A stretch of DNA of 55,965 nt. Source: Clostridia bacterium (lineage in GTDB: Bacteria; Bacillota; Clostridia; Lachnospirales; Lachnospiraceae). Below are positions 1 through 8,704 of the stretch, piece after piece. Each line of letters begins with the position of its first letter. Position 1 is the first letter of the stretch. A program made the position numbers and the translations under genes. The stretch covers positions 27,449 to 83,413 of the forward strand of contig CAJTAK010000020.1 of the NCBI GenBank assembly GCA_910574255.1. Direction: 5' to 3'. The notes under the pieces are model-generated. The model had not been told where the DNA came from. It saw only the letters and a list, made by a program, of their open reading frames with translations, and searched no databases.

Positions 1-735
1 AGCAAAGAGGCAGATATTTTTATGGAGTCCCTTTTGGATGAATTCCTCTGCGATTTCCCGGATATGCCGCTTTATTTCCGGGGTGATAGTGGTTTTGCGT
101 CCCCAGTCCTGTATGAAGTCCTTGAAGACAAAAACTGCAAATGTGCCATCCGGCTCAAAGAAAATCCAAAGCTCCTTGAACTGGCAGAAGATGAAAGCCA
201 GGCGCTGTACCGCGCAACGAAATCCAACCAGGTGGATTACGCCGTCGAGTATGGGGAATTTATGTACCAGGCTGGTTCGTGGAGCCATCCGCGCAGGGTG
301 GTTTTCAAAATCGAAAAGCCCTATGGCCAGATGGTCCATTTGTATACCTTTATTGTCACGACACTGGAAATGGAACCTTATCAGGTAATCCAGTTCTATT
401 GCGGAAGGGGCAGAATGGAGAACTTCATCAAGGAAGGCAAAAGCGGCTTTGGCTTTGCCTCTGTAAGCAGTCCCTCAAAGCTGGTAAATGCGAACCGCCT
501 CCTGGTCCATGCACTGGCTTATAATCTGTTCAATTGGTTCAGACGGTTGGCGCTTGCCGCCAGTATGAGGAAACAGTGTATAGATACTATCCGTTTCAAG
601 CTACTGAAAATAGCCGCAAGAGTGGTAAGGTCTGCACGGTATAAATATTTCAAACTGTGCAGCAGCTGTCCCTACAAGAAAGAATTCTATGAAACACTGG
701 AAAATATCCATAACCTGCGGCCACAGTTGGAATAG
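1..735 (+). mobile_element. IS1380-type transposase, C-terminal part (cut by window edge)
   Basis: The reading frame is open from base 1, so the first ATG at 22 is internal and the gene begins outside the window. About 245 C-terminal residues are present. The segment YFRGDSGF carries a likely catalytic Asp of a DDE transposase. The later YCGRGRMENFIKEGK matches the Y-(2)-R-(3)-E-(6)-K signature of the IS4/IS1380 groups, with the final catalytic Glu. The protein would cut and paste its own element. The C-terminal end looks complete, with a stop at 733-735. An inverted-repeat end probably lies in the next 100 bases but was not identified with confidence. It borders the defence cassette downstream, a common setting for accessory DNA. 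Confidence 0.88.
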
Positions 736-939
736 CAGCAGTTAACGGACTTTTGACAACCATAATAAATTTCTAACCCTATCAGGGGATGAGTCTGCCC
801 ATTTTTAGGCTATCCTGTGACAGAGTAAGGTATCAGGAGTGGCTGCAATGGTAACTACGGCGGATTTTATGCGGGCTTATACCGCTGTGAATAATTCAGG
901 CTTATCGTGATTTGTAATGTATTTTGAAATTGCTGTTAT

Positions 940-978
940 AAAAAGCAAGACAGACATAACTGTTTGTTTTGCTTTTTT
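940..978 (+). terminator. Rho-independent terminator after the IS
   Basis: An A-rich 5' arm (AAAAAGCAAGACAGAC) pairs, with G-U pairs, with GTTTGTTTTGCTTTTTT, ending in a T run. The 736-1111 gap otherwise holds no convincing gene. It contains this hairpin and the promoter of the ATPase gene. Confidence 0.7.
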
Positions 979-1036
979 CTTGGCGTTTTTTGGAAAGAAC
1001 GTTGGAATAATTTGGATGGTTTTTTATGATGGTATA

Positions 1037-1045
1037 TGTTATAAT
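1037..1045 (+). promoter_or_regulatory. Extended -10 promoter of the ATPase/HNH cassette
   Basis: TGTTATAAT is a perfect extended -10 (TGN-TATAAT). No good -35 is seen at 17 nt, as is common for extended -10 promoters. It lies 67 nt before the ATPase start codon. Confidence 0.6.
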
Positions 1046-1111
1046 CTCACTGACACAATTTAGTACAAATAACAGTGAAGTCAGCGGCAGGCGGCATTTC
1101 GGGAGGACAAG

Positions 1112-2368
1112 ATGAAAGATATATTTATTACAAAATTAATTTTAGAAAAGGTCAGAAACCTGGATTACATTGAGATTCCTCTGTCAGATGAGAACAGAAA
1201 GCATCTGATTTTCACAGGTAAAAATGGGAGTGGGAAGACGACTATCCTGGATGGGCTGTCCAGTTATTTATATAACCTATCTACTTCCGATGGTATAGAA
1301 GCAAAAGATAAAAGATTGTTATCTGCGATAAAACAATTAGATACATTAAAAATGAATAGTCAAACAGAGGAAGAGATATTAAAACAAGAAAAAGAGGTAA
1401 AGAGTGCCCGGCAAATTGTTGAAAAAGAAAAAAAAGGCTTTATAGTACAATTGAATTATCCAAATCATGAAATACGTTCATCATTTGAAGCTGGAGAATT
1501 TATCATTGCCTACTACAGAGCAGACCGGATTTTTGCGGCAGAGACACCAACACACGTAGAAAAGGTAAAGCTGAAAGAAAACTATTCCATTTACGAAAAT
1601 CCACGAAAGGATTTTGTAAAATACCTCCTGGATCTGAAAATGACCCAGGCATTATCACAGACCAGTGGAAAGCAGGAAAAGGCGAGAGGCATCCAGAAAT
1701 GGTTTGACAATTTCGAAACCCTCCTGCAAGGTCTTTTTGAAAACGAACAGCTCAAACTGGAATTTGACGAAGAAACCTTCCGGTTCAGCATTAAAGAGCC
1801 GAAAAAGGAAGCCTATGATTTTAACACCCTGTCCAGTGGCTATGCGGCAGCATTGGATATTATGGTGGATCTCATGATCCGTATGGAAAAGCAGACCGAA
1901 CGAAAATTCCACTACAATATGCCCGGAATTGTTCTAATCGACGAGATAGAGACACACCTTCATCTGGAGCTCCAGAAAAAAATATTGGGACTTTTAACCA
2001 CCATGTTTCCAAACATTCAATTCATAGTTACCACCCACTCACCTTTTATACTGAACAGTTTGGAGAACGTTGTAATTTATGATTTGGAGCAACGTTTACT
2101 GGTAGAAAATGGATTGGCTGATATTCCCTATGATGGAATCGTGGAGGGATATTTCAAGGCAGACAAGCTGTCCGATAAATTAAAAGAAAAATTTGCAAGA
2201 TATCAAGTACTGATTCATAAGGAAACATTAACGGATAATGACTTTGAAGAAATTGCAAATCTGGAAATGTTTCTGGATGAAATTCCGGACTACCTTGCCT
2301 TAGGCATTACCACAGAATATCAGCGGCTGAAGCTGGAACTTTCAAAAAGGGAGGACATCAATGGTTAA
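1112..2368 (+). CDS. ptuA: AAA/ABC-type ATPase, PtuA-like (Septu defence)
   Basis: A 418-residue SMC/RecF/OLD-like ATPase. Walker A GKNGSGKTT is near residue 37, an ABC-signature-like LSSGYAAALD near 245, Walker B with catalytic Glu in IVLIDEIE near 275, and an H-loop TTHSPF near 306. A charged helical stretch lies between residues 70 and 110. The next gene encodes an HNH nuclease and overlaps it by 8 nt, the arrangement of the Septu PtuA-PtuB defence pair and of the PtuAB effector of some retrons. By family analogy the ATPase senses infection and licenses the nuclease. No reverse transcriptase or retron RNA was seen beside it, so plain Septu-like is preferred. Start: ATG preceded by GGGAGGACAAG. 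An unrelated ATPase-nuclease pair cannot be excluded. Confidence 0.8.
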   Translation: MKDIFITKLILEKVRNLDYIEIPLSDENRKHLIFTGKNGSGKTTILDGLSSYLYNLSTSDGIEAKDKRLLSAIKQLDTLKMNSQTEEEILKQEKEVKSARQIVEKEKKGFIVQLNYPNHEIRSSFEAGEFIIAYYRADRIFAAETPTHVEKVKLKENYSIYENPRKDFVKYLLDLKMTQALSQTSGKQEKARGIQKWFDNFETLLQGLFENEQLKLEFDEETFRFSIKEPKKEAYDFNTLSSGYAAALDIMVDLMIRMEKQTERKFHYNMPGIVLIDEIETHLHLELQKKILGLLTTMFPNIQFIVTTHSPFILNSLENVVIYDLEQRLLVENGLADIPYDGIVEGYFKADKLSDKLKEKFARYQVLIHKETLTDNDFEEIANLEMFLDEIPDYLALGITTEYQRLKLELSKREDING

Positions 2369-3023
2369 GATAGAACGCTCCTTTCCGGCACCTTCCTCTC
2401 TTGCAAAGGAAGCAGCTAAAAAGAATGGAAGCTATGAAAAACCGGATGTGGTTGAGCAGCTCAAAGAGGATTTCCATAATAAATGCTACATCTGCGGGCT
2501 AAAAAATTTGCAGGACCCCCAGGTAGAGCATTTACTACCTCATAAAAATGGAAAATATCATGAAAGAAAATTTGACTGGAACAATTTATTCTGGTCCTGT
2601 GGACATTGCAACGGTGTAAAAAACCAGAGGAAATATGATTTCGGCATTCTGGATTGCTGTAAAATTGATCCAGAACAGGAAATTATATTCCGTTTAAAAC
2701 AGAATGATATTGAGCTGCTTTCCCGGGCAGACATTCCGGATGCAGAGACCGCACGGGCCATGGAACTCATAATGGAAGTTTTCAATTTAAAAAACACCGG
2801 TCTTCGTGTATATAAAAGCGATATGCGTCTAAAGGAGCTGCAAAAAGAAATGAATCTTCTTTTTGACAATTTGGAAAAGTTGAAAGAAGCTCCTGCCTCA
2901 GGGATTCTTCTGCAAAAGCTGAGAGTTCTTTTGAAGCGGGAATCCGCATTTGCGGCTTTTAAAAGATGCTATGTAAAGGAGCACCTTTCCGATTATCCGG
3001 AGCTGACGGCATTTATTCAGTAA
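2361..3023 (+). CDS. ptuB: HNH endonuclease, PtuB-like (Septu defence)
   Basis: A 220-residue protein with a zinc-binding HNH core: CYICG near residue 42, VEHLLPH near 55 with the catalytic His pair, and WNNLFWSCGHCNGVK near 73 providing the Asn and the second CxxC. The rest is helical and probably contacts the ATPase. It is expected to nick or cut nucleic acid when activated by the upstream ATPase. The ATG overlaps the ATPase stop by 8 nt and has its own GGGAGG site, so the two are translationally coupled. Family assignment is from the HNH pattern plus gene order; the substrate is unknown. Confidence 0.8.
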   Translation: MVKIERSFPAPSSLAKEAAKKNGSYEKPDVVEQLKEDFHNKCYICGLKNLQDPQVEHLLPHKNGKYHERKFDWNNLFWSCGHCNGVKNQRKYDFGILDCCKIDPEQEIIFRLKQNDIELLSRADIPDAETARAMELIMEVFNLKNTGLRVYKSDMRLKELQKEMNLLFDNLEKLKEAPASGILLQKLRVLLKRESAFAAFKRCYVKEHLSDYPELTAFIQ

Positions 3024-3104
3024 AGAATAACTGATGTCACTGTTTTGTAAGTTGTTTCGGCATATTTAGTGGTGAAATCTATGCCTGTAAAATAAAAAAT
3101 CTCC

Positions 3105-3133
3105 TTGCCTTTCTCACCAAAATGTAGTAATAT
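3105..3133 (+). promoter_or_regulatory. Sigma-70 promoter of the mntP leader
   Basis: TTGCCT, 17 nt, TAATAT. The predicted start of transcription (about 3140) falls just before the riboswitch. Confidence 0.6.
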
Positions 3134-3159
3134 ACATCAAAACACCCATACATATCAGC

Positions 3160-3352
3160 TATAAGGGAGTAGTTGGCGGCCTGGATTTTATACCTTGGGA
3201 TACACCTTCGGGACTGGCAGACTTCGTCTGACAAGGTATACCCTACGGGTACCCCATTAATACATGTCCCTTCGGGACTGGCAGACTTCGTCTGATAAGG
3301 TATTAAGAAGCAGGACGTAACAAGATCAACATCATGGCCGTAAGACCTGGTT
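3160..3352 (+). ncRNA. yybP-ykoY manganese riboswitch
   Basis: The 5' AAGGGAGTAG and the 3' block ATCAACATCATGGCCGTAAG followed by ACCTGG match the two conserved ends of the yybP-ykoY Mn2+ aptamer (GGGGAGTAG... and ...CAACATAC..GCAAGACCTTTG). The region between is longer than usual and holds a duplicated hairpin block. A terminator follows at 3367-3412 and the first gene downstream is mntP, a classical target of this riboswitch. In this family Mn2+ binding favours expression of exporters. The match was judged by eye without a covariance model. Confidence 0.82.
3205..3303 (+). repeat. 35-nt direct repeat inside the riboswitch
   Basis: The block starting CCTTCGGGACTGGCAGACTT occurs at 3205-3239 and again at 3269-3303 with one base change. 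Each copy contains the small hairpin CAGAC-TTC-GTCTG. The first copy ends in AAGGTATA, which pairs with TATACCTTG at 3190. The result is a duplicated peripheral arm of the aptamer. Confidence 0.8.
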
Positions 3353-3366
3353 TTGTTTGAAACAGC

Positions 3367-3412
3367 GAGACTTATCTACAGAAAAAACTGTGGATAAGTC
3401 TCTTACTTTTTA
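3367..3412 (+). terminator. Expression-platform terminator of the Mn2+ riboswitch
   Basis: GAGACTTATC pairs perfectly with GATAAGTCTC, extended inwards by CTACAG/CTGTGG across an A-rich loop, then TTACTTTTTAT. It sits between aptamer and mntP and fits transcription attenuation. Confidence 0.8.
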
Positions 3413-3537
3413 TAAAATTATCCAAAGCCTTCCCATATAGCAAGATGCTTTTTCCCATATCCGGCGATACTACAACAAGAAAGACAAAAAGCATGGTTCG
3501 GATATAAGAGAAGAGGGGTATTACAAAACAGGAATCC

Positions 3538-3628
3538 GTAATACTTTGTACAGTGCCAAAAAGATTTTCGGATATGTGCTCCATGGCTGGAAATCCTTTT
3601 GGATAAAGGGCACTGCATCAAGCATTAC
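3538..3628 (+). repeat. ~90-nt RNA-hairpin repeat, copy A (before mntP)
   Basis: The arm GTAATACTTTGTACAGTGCC pairs, with G-U pairs, with GGGCACTGCATCAAGCATTAC. The inner part keeps the family GATTTTCGGA...CTGGAAAT core, and GGAAC follows at 3629-3633, before the ribosome site of mntP. Orientation is the same as the gene. Confidence 0.8.
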
Positions 3629-3652
3629 GGAACGGAAACGGAGGAACAAAAT

Positions 3653-4237
3653 ATGAGTTTACCAGAATTATTTATACTGGCAGTAGGTCTCTCCATGGAT
3701 GCCTTCGCCGTATCTATCTGCAAAGGACTGTGTGTCCCGAAAGCCGGCATCCGTGAATGCGGCATAGCCGGAATCTATTTTGGCGGATTCCAGGCGCTCA
3801 TGCCGCTGCTAGGATTTCTGCTGGGAGTGCAGTTCAAAGAATACATTACCAGCATCGACCACTGGATTGCGTTCATCCTTCTGGGAATCATTGGTATCAA
3901 CATGATCCGGGAAGCCGGAAGTGCAAACGAAGAGAGCCAGGTCTGTCCAGGCGAAAGCCCTCAATCCCCCTTTTCCTTCAAATCCATGCTGCCCCTGGCC
4001 ATTGCCACCAGCATAGATGCTCTGGCAGTAGGAGTAACTCTGGCTTTTCTCCAGGTAGAAGTTATTCCGGCCATAACCTTTATCGGAACCATAACCTTCG
4101 TAATTTCCGCCGCCGGCATCCGCATCGGCAATATATTCGGAAGCAAATGGAAATCAAAAGCCGAGCTTGCAGGCGGAACGATCCTAATTTGCATGGGTGT
4201 GAAAATTTTATTGGAGCATTTGGGAATAATAGGGTAA
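3653..4237 (+). CDS. mntP: Manganese efflux pump MntP
   Basis: A 194-residue six-helix membrane protein. Helix 1 has [13 protein letters not shown] and helix 4 the matching [15 protein letters not shown], the two Asp-containing repeats of the MntP (YebN) family that bind Mn2+. It exports Mn2+ across the cytoplasmic membrane. Start chosen at 3653: GAGGA lies 7 nt upstream, whereas the longer reading frame from 3599 runs back into the hairpin repeat. It stands behind a Mn2+ riboswitch with a terminator and is followed 127 nt later by a P2-type ATPase, so the two probably form a metal-export unit. Codons are noticeably C-ending compared with the genes after 7.3 kb. Confidence 0.93.
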   Translation: MSLPELFILAVGLSMDAFAVSICKGLCVPKAGIRECGIAGIYFGGFQALMPLLGFLLGVQFKEYITSIDHWIAFILLGIIGINMIREAGSANEESQVCPGESPQSPFSFKSMLPLAIATSIDALAVGVTLAFLQVEVIPAITFIGTITFVISAAGIRIGNIFGSKWKSKAELAGGTILICMGVKILLEHLGIIG

Positions 4238-4246
4238 AATGAATCA

Positions 4247-4337
4247 GTAATACCATATCAGTGCACAAATCGATTTCCGGATGCAGATATGTGCGGCTGA
4301 ACATGGATTTCATCAAGATGTGCGGACATAATAATAC
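4247..4337 (+). repeat. Probable degenerate RNA-hairpin repeat, copy B (before the P-type ATPase)
   Basis: GTAATACC...CAGTGCAC...AAATCGATTTCCGGATGCA resembles the 5' half of the repeat family and is followed 20-odd nt later by TAGGAGGA. The 3' arm pairs poorly, so this may be a decayed copy. Confidence 0.35.
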
Positions 4338-4364
4338 ATAAACCGAAGTAGGAGGACACAGCAT

Positions 4365-6974
4365 ATGAACAGCCACAGTCAAACCATAGAAGAATTGCAA
4401 AAACAACTAAAAACCACTCCTGAGGGTCTAAGCAGTATCGAAGCCCAAAACCGCCTGAAAGAATACGGCGAAAACCGCTTGAAAGAAGCCGGAAAAAAAT
4501 CCCTCCTGGTAAAATTCCTGGAGCAGTTCAAGGACGTCATGGTACTGATCCTACTGGCCGCAGCCGCCGTGTCCTTCTTTGCAGCCCTGTCCGAGCATGA
4601 CAGCTCCGCCTTCTTCGAGCCCTTGCTCATCCTGCTCATCGTTGTACTGAACGCAATCATGGGCGTTATCCAGGAAAATAAAGCCGAGCGATCCTTAGAA
4701 GCCCTGATGCGCATGGCCGCACCCCATGCCCGTGTCATCCGGGACGGACAGGAGCAAGTCATAGACGCCGCCGCACTGGTCCCCGGCGACATCATCAAAC
4801 TGGAAGCAGGCGACTTTGTCCCGGCAGACGCAAGGCTCATCACCTCATCCAGCCTCAAATCTGAAGAATCCGCCCTTACAGGAGAATCCCTGCCGGCGGA
4901 AAAAGACGCAGAAACTATCCTGCCCGTGGAAGCGCCATTGGGAGATCGAACCAACAGCGTCTATTCCGGCTGCAGCATCGTCTACGGAACCGCCGAAGCC
5001 ATCGTAACAGAAACAGGCATGAACACCCAGATGGGCAAAATCGCCGGCATGTTAGAGGGCGAGAGCGAAGTGGAAACGCCCCTCCAGCAAAAGCTTGCCC
5101 GGTTAGGAAAATACATGGGAGCCTTAGCTCTCATCATCTGCGCCGTCATCTTTGCCATGGGTCTGGCAGGCAAAATGCCTGTAATGGAGATATTTATGAC
5201 AGCCGTATCCCTGGCCGTATCCGCCATCCCGGAGGGCCTGCCGGTTATCGTAACCATCGTCCTCTCCATCGGCGTAGAGCGCATGGCAAAGCGAAATGCC
5301 ATCGTAAAAAAACTCCCGGCCGTAGAGACCTTAGGTTCCACCTCCGTCATCTGCTCCGATAAAACAGGCACCCTGACACAAAATAAGATGACCTTAACCC
5401 AGGCATATTCGGACAAAGGAAAAATCATAGAGAAAATAAGCCCGGAAAACTCCCCGGAAATCCGCAAGCTGCTATTATACGGAACATTTTGTAGCAACGG
5501 CTCCATCCGTTTTGAGGAGGGAAAAGAAATCCCCATTGGTGATCCCACGGAAACAAGCATCATTTCTGCAGCTTACCAAAACGGAATCCGGCAAGAAGAG
5601 CTGACCAGCCAATATCCGCGAGCGGCAGAGCTTCCCTTTGATTCGGACCGAAAGCTCATGACCACCATACAGAAGATAGACGGCTCCTATACAGCCATCA
5701 CCAAAGGAGCCTTTGACATGCTCTCCAAAAGATGTATACAGGGAGACATAAAAGCGGCAGAAAAAGTAACGGAAGAAATGAGCTCCCAGGCGCTTCGGGT
5801 ACTGGCAATCGCATATCGGACTTTAGACAAAGTACCCGAAGAACTAACCAGCGAAGCCTTAGAACGAGATTTGACATTCTTAGGACTGGTGGGCATGATC
5901 GATCCCCCAAGAGAAGAAGCAAAGCAGGCGGTAGAGCTTTGCAAACGGGCTGGAATCCGCCCTATCATGATAACAGGCGACCACGTAGTCACAGCCTCAG
6001 CCATCGCAGGACAGCTTGGAATACTGGAAGCCGGCCAGGAGGCCATAACAGGCATGGAACTTCAAAGCATGTCGGAAGAAGCTTTCAGCCAGAAACTGGA
6101 ACATATCTCCGTCTACGCCCGTGTATCCCCGGAAGATAAAATCCGGGTAGTAAAAGCATGGCAGAAAAAAGGTCGGATCGTATCCATGACCGGAGACGGC
6201 GTAAACGATGCACCGGCATTAAAAGCCGCCGACATAGGCTGTGCCATGGGAATTACCGGAACCGACGTGGCAAAAGGGGCCGCTGACATGACCCTCCAGG
6301 ATGACAACTTCGCAACTATCGTAGCTGCAGTCCGGGAGGGGAGAGGAATCTACAACAACATCCGCAAAACCGTGGGCTTCCTTTTGGGAACGAACATCGG
6401 AGAAGTACTTCTGGTATTCTGTTCCATGCTGTTTTTTAAAGTATCCCCCTTACTGTCCATGCAGCTTCTCTGGATCAACCTGGTCACAGACAGTCTTCCT
6501 GCCATTGCCCTGGGCATGGAGCCGGTAGAAGACAGCGTCATGGACGCAAAACCAAGGCCCAGAGAAGAGGGAATCTTTGCCCACGGCATGGGAATCCAGG
6601 TAATCCTTCAGGGAATCATGTTCGGCATCCTGTCCCTGGCCGCATTTTGGATAGGCTGCACCTCATCCGGGGGCATAAAAGCCGGCAGGACCATGGCATT
6701 TCTGGTCTTAGGCTGCAGCCAGATCTTCCACGCTTTCAACATGCGATCCGCTCAATCCCTGTTCCGGACAGGAATCTTTACCAACCGGAAGCTGAATCTG
6801 GCCGCCATGACCTCCATAATCCTGATGGCCTGCGTACTATATATTCCGCTCCTGTCCCAAATATTCGGCCTGACCACGCTCCCGGCAAGAATGTACGGAA
6901 CCGGCTTCGCCCTGGCCCTTTTCCCAATCGCCGCCCTGGAACTGGTAAAAGCCTTGGGCCTAATAGCCAAGTAA
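4365..6974 (+). CDS. P2-type cation-transporting ATPase (Ca2+/Mn2+)
   Basis: An 869-residue P-type ATPase. An N-terminal cation-ATPase domain (residues 1-65) is followed by TM1-2, the actuator domain with TGES near 172, TM4 with AIPEGLPV near 287 (the PEGL site of Ca2+/Mn2+ and related P2 pumps), the phosphorylation loop DKTGTLTQNK near 332, GDGVNDAP near 610 and a six-helix C-terminal cation domain. It pumps a divalent cation out of the cytoplasm using ATP. Standing behind mntP and its Mn2+ riboswitch it may export Mn2+, as reported for related riboswitch-linked pumps; Ca2+ is the alternative. GGAGG lies 9 nt before the ATG. Codon use is strongly C-ending. Confidence 0.92.
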   Translation: MNSHSQTIEELQKQLKTTPEGLSSIEAQNRLKEYGENRLKEAGKKSLLVKFLEQFKDVMVLILLAAAAVSFFAALSEHDSSAFFEPLLILLIVVLNAIMGVIQENKAERSLEALMRMAAPHARVIRDGQEQVIDAAALVPGDIIKLEAGDFVPADARLITSSSLKSEESALTGESLPAEKDAETILPVEAPLGDRTNSVYSGCSIVYGTAEAIVTETGMNTQMGKIAGMLEGESEVETPLQQKLARLGKYMGALALIICAVIFAMGLAGKMPVMEIFMTAVSLAVSAIPEGLPVIVTIVLSIGVERMAKRNAIVKKLPAVETLGSTSVICSDKTGTLTQNKMTLTQAYSDKGKIIEKISPENSPEIRKLLLYGTFCSNGSIRFEEGKEIPIGDPTETSIISAAYQNGIRQEELTSQYPRAAELPFDSDRKLMTTIQKIDGSYTAITKGAFDMLSKRCIQGDIKAAEKVTEEMSSQALRVLAIAYRTLDKVPEELTSEALERDLTFLGLVGMIDPPREEAKQAVELCKRAGIRPIMITGDHVVTASAIAGQLGILEAGQEAITGMELQSMSEEAFSQKLEHISVYARVSPEDKIRVVKAWQKKGRIVSMTGDGVNDAPALKAADIGCAMGITGTDVAKGAADMTLQDDNFATIVAAVREGRGIYNNIRKTVGFLLGTNIGEVLLVFCSMLFFKVSPLLSMQLLWINLVTDSLPAIALGMEPVEDSVMDAKPRPREEGIFAHGMGIQVILQGIMFGILSLAAFWIGCTSSGGIKAGRTMAFLVLGCSQIFHAFNMRSAQSLFRTGIFTNRKLNLAAMTSIILMACVLYIPLLSQIFGLTTLPARMYGTGFALALFPIAALELVKALGLIAK

Positions 6975-7062
6975 CCCCGCCAGCCTCCAAAAGGAATCTA
7001 ACCACCTCCAAAGCCAAGAAACATTTCAAACAGGGCTTCAAAACAGGGCCCCAACAGCCAGC

Positions 7063-7155
7063 AGCCGGAAAGACTTCACATTTCCCGGAAGGCGTGTTAG
7101 CGAAAGCGGAGCAGGGAGGGAAATGTGAAGTCCTTCCGGCTGCGTCCGTTTTTCC
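7063..7155 (+). terminator. Long-stem terminator after the ATPase gene
   Basis: AGCCGGAA.GACTTCACATTTCCC and GGGAAATGTGAAGTCCTTCCGGCT form a stem of more than 20 bp around a loop of about 30 nt that is itself partly paired, followed by GTTTTTCC. The gap 6975-7295 holds this structure and the promoter of the next operon. Confidence 0.72.
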
Positions 7156-7213
7156 TTCCCCAGTTAGATTCCTCATCAATCTCACAATTTGCCCACGAAT
7201 TTATACAAAACAC

Positions 7214-7242
7214 TTGATTATTTGACACAATATTGATAAAAT
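7214..7242 (+). promoter_or_regulatory. Sigma-70 promoter of the decarboxylase operon
   Basis: TTGATT, 17 nt, TAAAAT, about 50 nt before the first start codon. A second TTGACA at 7222 has no good -10 at 17 nt. Confidence 0.5.
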
Positions 7243-7295
7243 GGTAAACGGCATGAAATGGTTTAGAATTATCATATAAAAATGGAGGGCTGAAA

Positions 7296-8690
7296 ATGAG
7301 TAGTACAGCACAAACCTTGGCAGGTAAGAGAATCGAGAGCTTACTTGACGAGAACAGTTTTGTTGAAATTGGCGGTATGGTGACAGCCAGAAGCACAGAT
7401 TTCAACATGCAGCAGAAAGAAACTCCGTCTGATGGTGTAATAACCGGATATGGTGTTATTGACGGCAATCTTGTGTATGTGTACAGCCAGGACGCATCCG
7501 TATTAAACGGAACCTTAGGCGAAATGCATGCAAAAAAGATCACAAAGCTCTATGACATGGCCTGCAAAATGGGTGCACCGGTAATCGGACTGATTGACTG
7601 TGCAGGTGTCCGTCTTCAGGAAGCCACAGATGCTTTGAACGGCTTCGGGGAGATCTATCTGAAGCAGACATTAGCATCCGGCGTAGTTCCCCAGATTGCG
7701 GCAGTATTTGGAACCTGCGGCGGCGGACTTGCCGTAGTACCGGGACTTGCTGATTTTACATTTATGGAGAAGAGCAAAGCAAAGCTTTTCGTAAACTCCC
7801 CCAACGCCATTGAAGGAAATGAGATTTCCAAATGCAACAGCGCATCCGCTGCATTCCAGGCAGAAGAAGCCGGAAACGTAGATGTAGTCGGAGACGAGGC
7901 AGGAATCCTTGCTCAGATTCGTGAGCTGGTAACCATGCTTCCGGCCAACAACGAGGATGACGGCTCCTACGAAGAGTGCATGGACGATCTGAATCGTGTA
8001 TGCGAGGATTTGGGAAATGTAGAGTATTCCGCACCCTACATACTTTCCAGCATTTCTGATGGAAACGTATTCTTCGAGACCAAGGCAGACTATGCAAAAG
8101 ACATGGTAACCGGCCTCATTAAATTAAACGGCATGACCGTAGGCGCAGTTGCCAACAATGATACGGACATGACGGCAAGAGGCGCTTTGAAAGCAGCGGA
8201 CTTCATCAACTTCTGCGATGCATTCAATATCCCGGTTCTTTCCATTACCAACGTAAAAGGCTATAAAGCAAATATGTGCACTGAGCGCAATATTGCAAAA
8301 GCTATGGCAAAGCTGACCTACGCATTTGCCAATGCCACCGTTCCCAAGGTAAATGTAATCGCCGGAGCAGCCTACGGAAGCGCATACGTATCCATGAACA
8401 GCAAGGGGATCGGTGCTGACGTGGTTTACGCATGGACAGGTTCTTCCATAGGAATGATGGACGCAAAGCTGGCGGCCAAGATTATGTATGCCGATGCGGA
8501 CGCTGCAGAACAGCAGGAGAAAGCCAAGGAATACGCAGCACTTCAGGCAAGCCCGGAGGCAGCCGCAAGAAGAGGCTATGTAGACAGCATTATCGAGCCC
8601 AAGGACACCAGAAAGTATGTAATTGGCGCATTTGAGATGTTATTCACAAAGAGAGAAGATCGCCCGGACAAAAAACACGGAACGGTTTAA
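7296..8690 (+). CDS. mmdA: Biotin-dependent acyl-CoA carboxyltransferase subunit (MmdA-like)
   Basis: A 464-residue carboxyltransferase of the MmdA/PccB/12S family, with two crotonase-like halves. Oxyanion-hole glycines are seen in the N-terminal half (VFGTCGGGLAVVPG) and in the C-terminal half (IAGAAYGSAYVSM). The family moves CO2 between an acyl-CoA (methylmalonyl-, malonyl- or glutaconyl-CoA) and biotin on a carrier protein. It is shorter than typical MmdA (about 510) because the usual N-terminal helical lead is missing. It heads an operon with a gamma subunit, biotin carrier and membrane beta subunit, so the likely role is a Na+-translocating acyl-CoA decarboxylase or part of a transcarboxylase. 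The substrate cannot be read from sequence. ATGAGTAGT start after TGGAGGG. Confidence 0.88.
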   Translation: MSSTAQTLAGKRIESLLDENSFVEIGGMVTARSTDFNMQQKETPSDGVITGYGVIDGNLVYVYSQDASVLNGTLGEMHAKKITKLYDMACKMGAPVIGLIDCAGVRLQEATDALNGFGEIYLKQTLASGVVPQIAAVFGTCGGGLAVVPGLADFTFMEKSKAKLFVNSPNAIEGNEISKCNSASAAFQAEEAGNVDVVGDEAGILAQIRELVTMLPANNEDDGSYEECMDDLNRVCEDLGNVEYSAPYILSSISDGNVFFETKADYAKDMVTGLIKLNGMTVGAVANNDTDMTARGALKAADFINFCDAFNIPVLSITNVKGYKANMCTERNIAKAMAKLTYAFANATVPKVNVIAGAAYGSAYVSMNSKGIGADVVYAWTGSSIGMMDAKLAAKIMYADADAAEQQEKAKEYAALQASPEAAARRGYVDSIIEPKDTRKYVIGAFEMLFTKREDRPDKKHGTV

Positions 8691-8704
8691 GAGAGGTGAA
8701 TAAT

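Noticed and set aside
736..1111. Retron ncRNA or reverse transcriptase with the PtuAB-like pair
   Set aside because: No reverse-transcriptase frame on either strand and no msr/msd-like paired ends; only a terminator and a promoter are seen.
3205..3303. CRISPR-like repeat
   Set aside because: Only two copies, with a hairpin-rich 35-nt unit inside a riboswitch.
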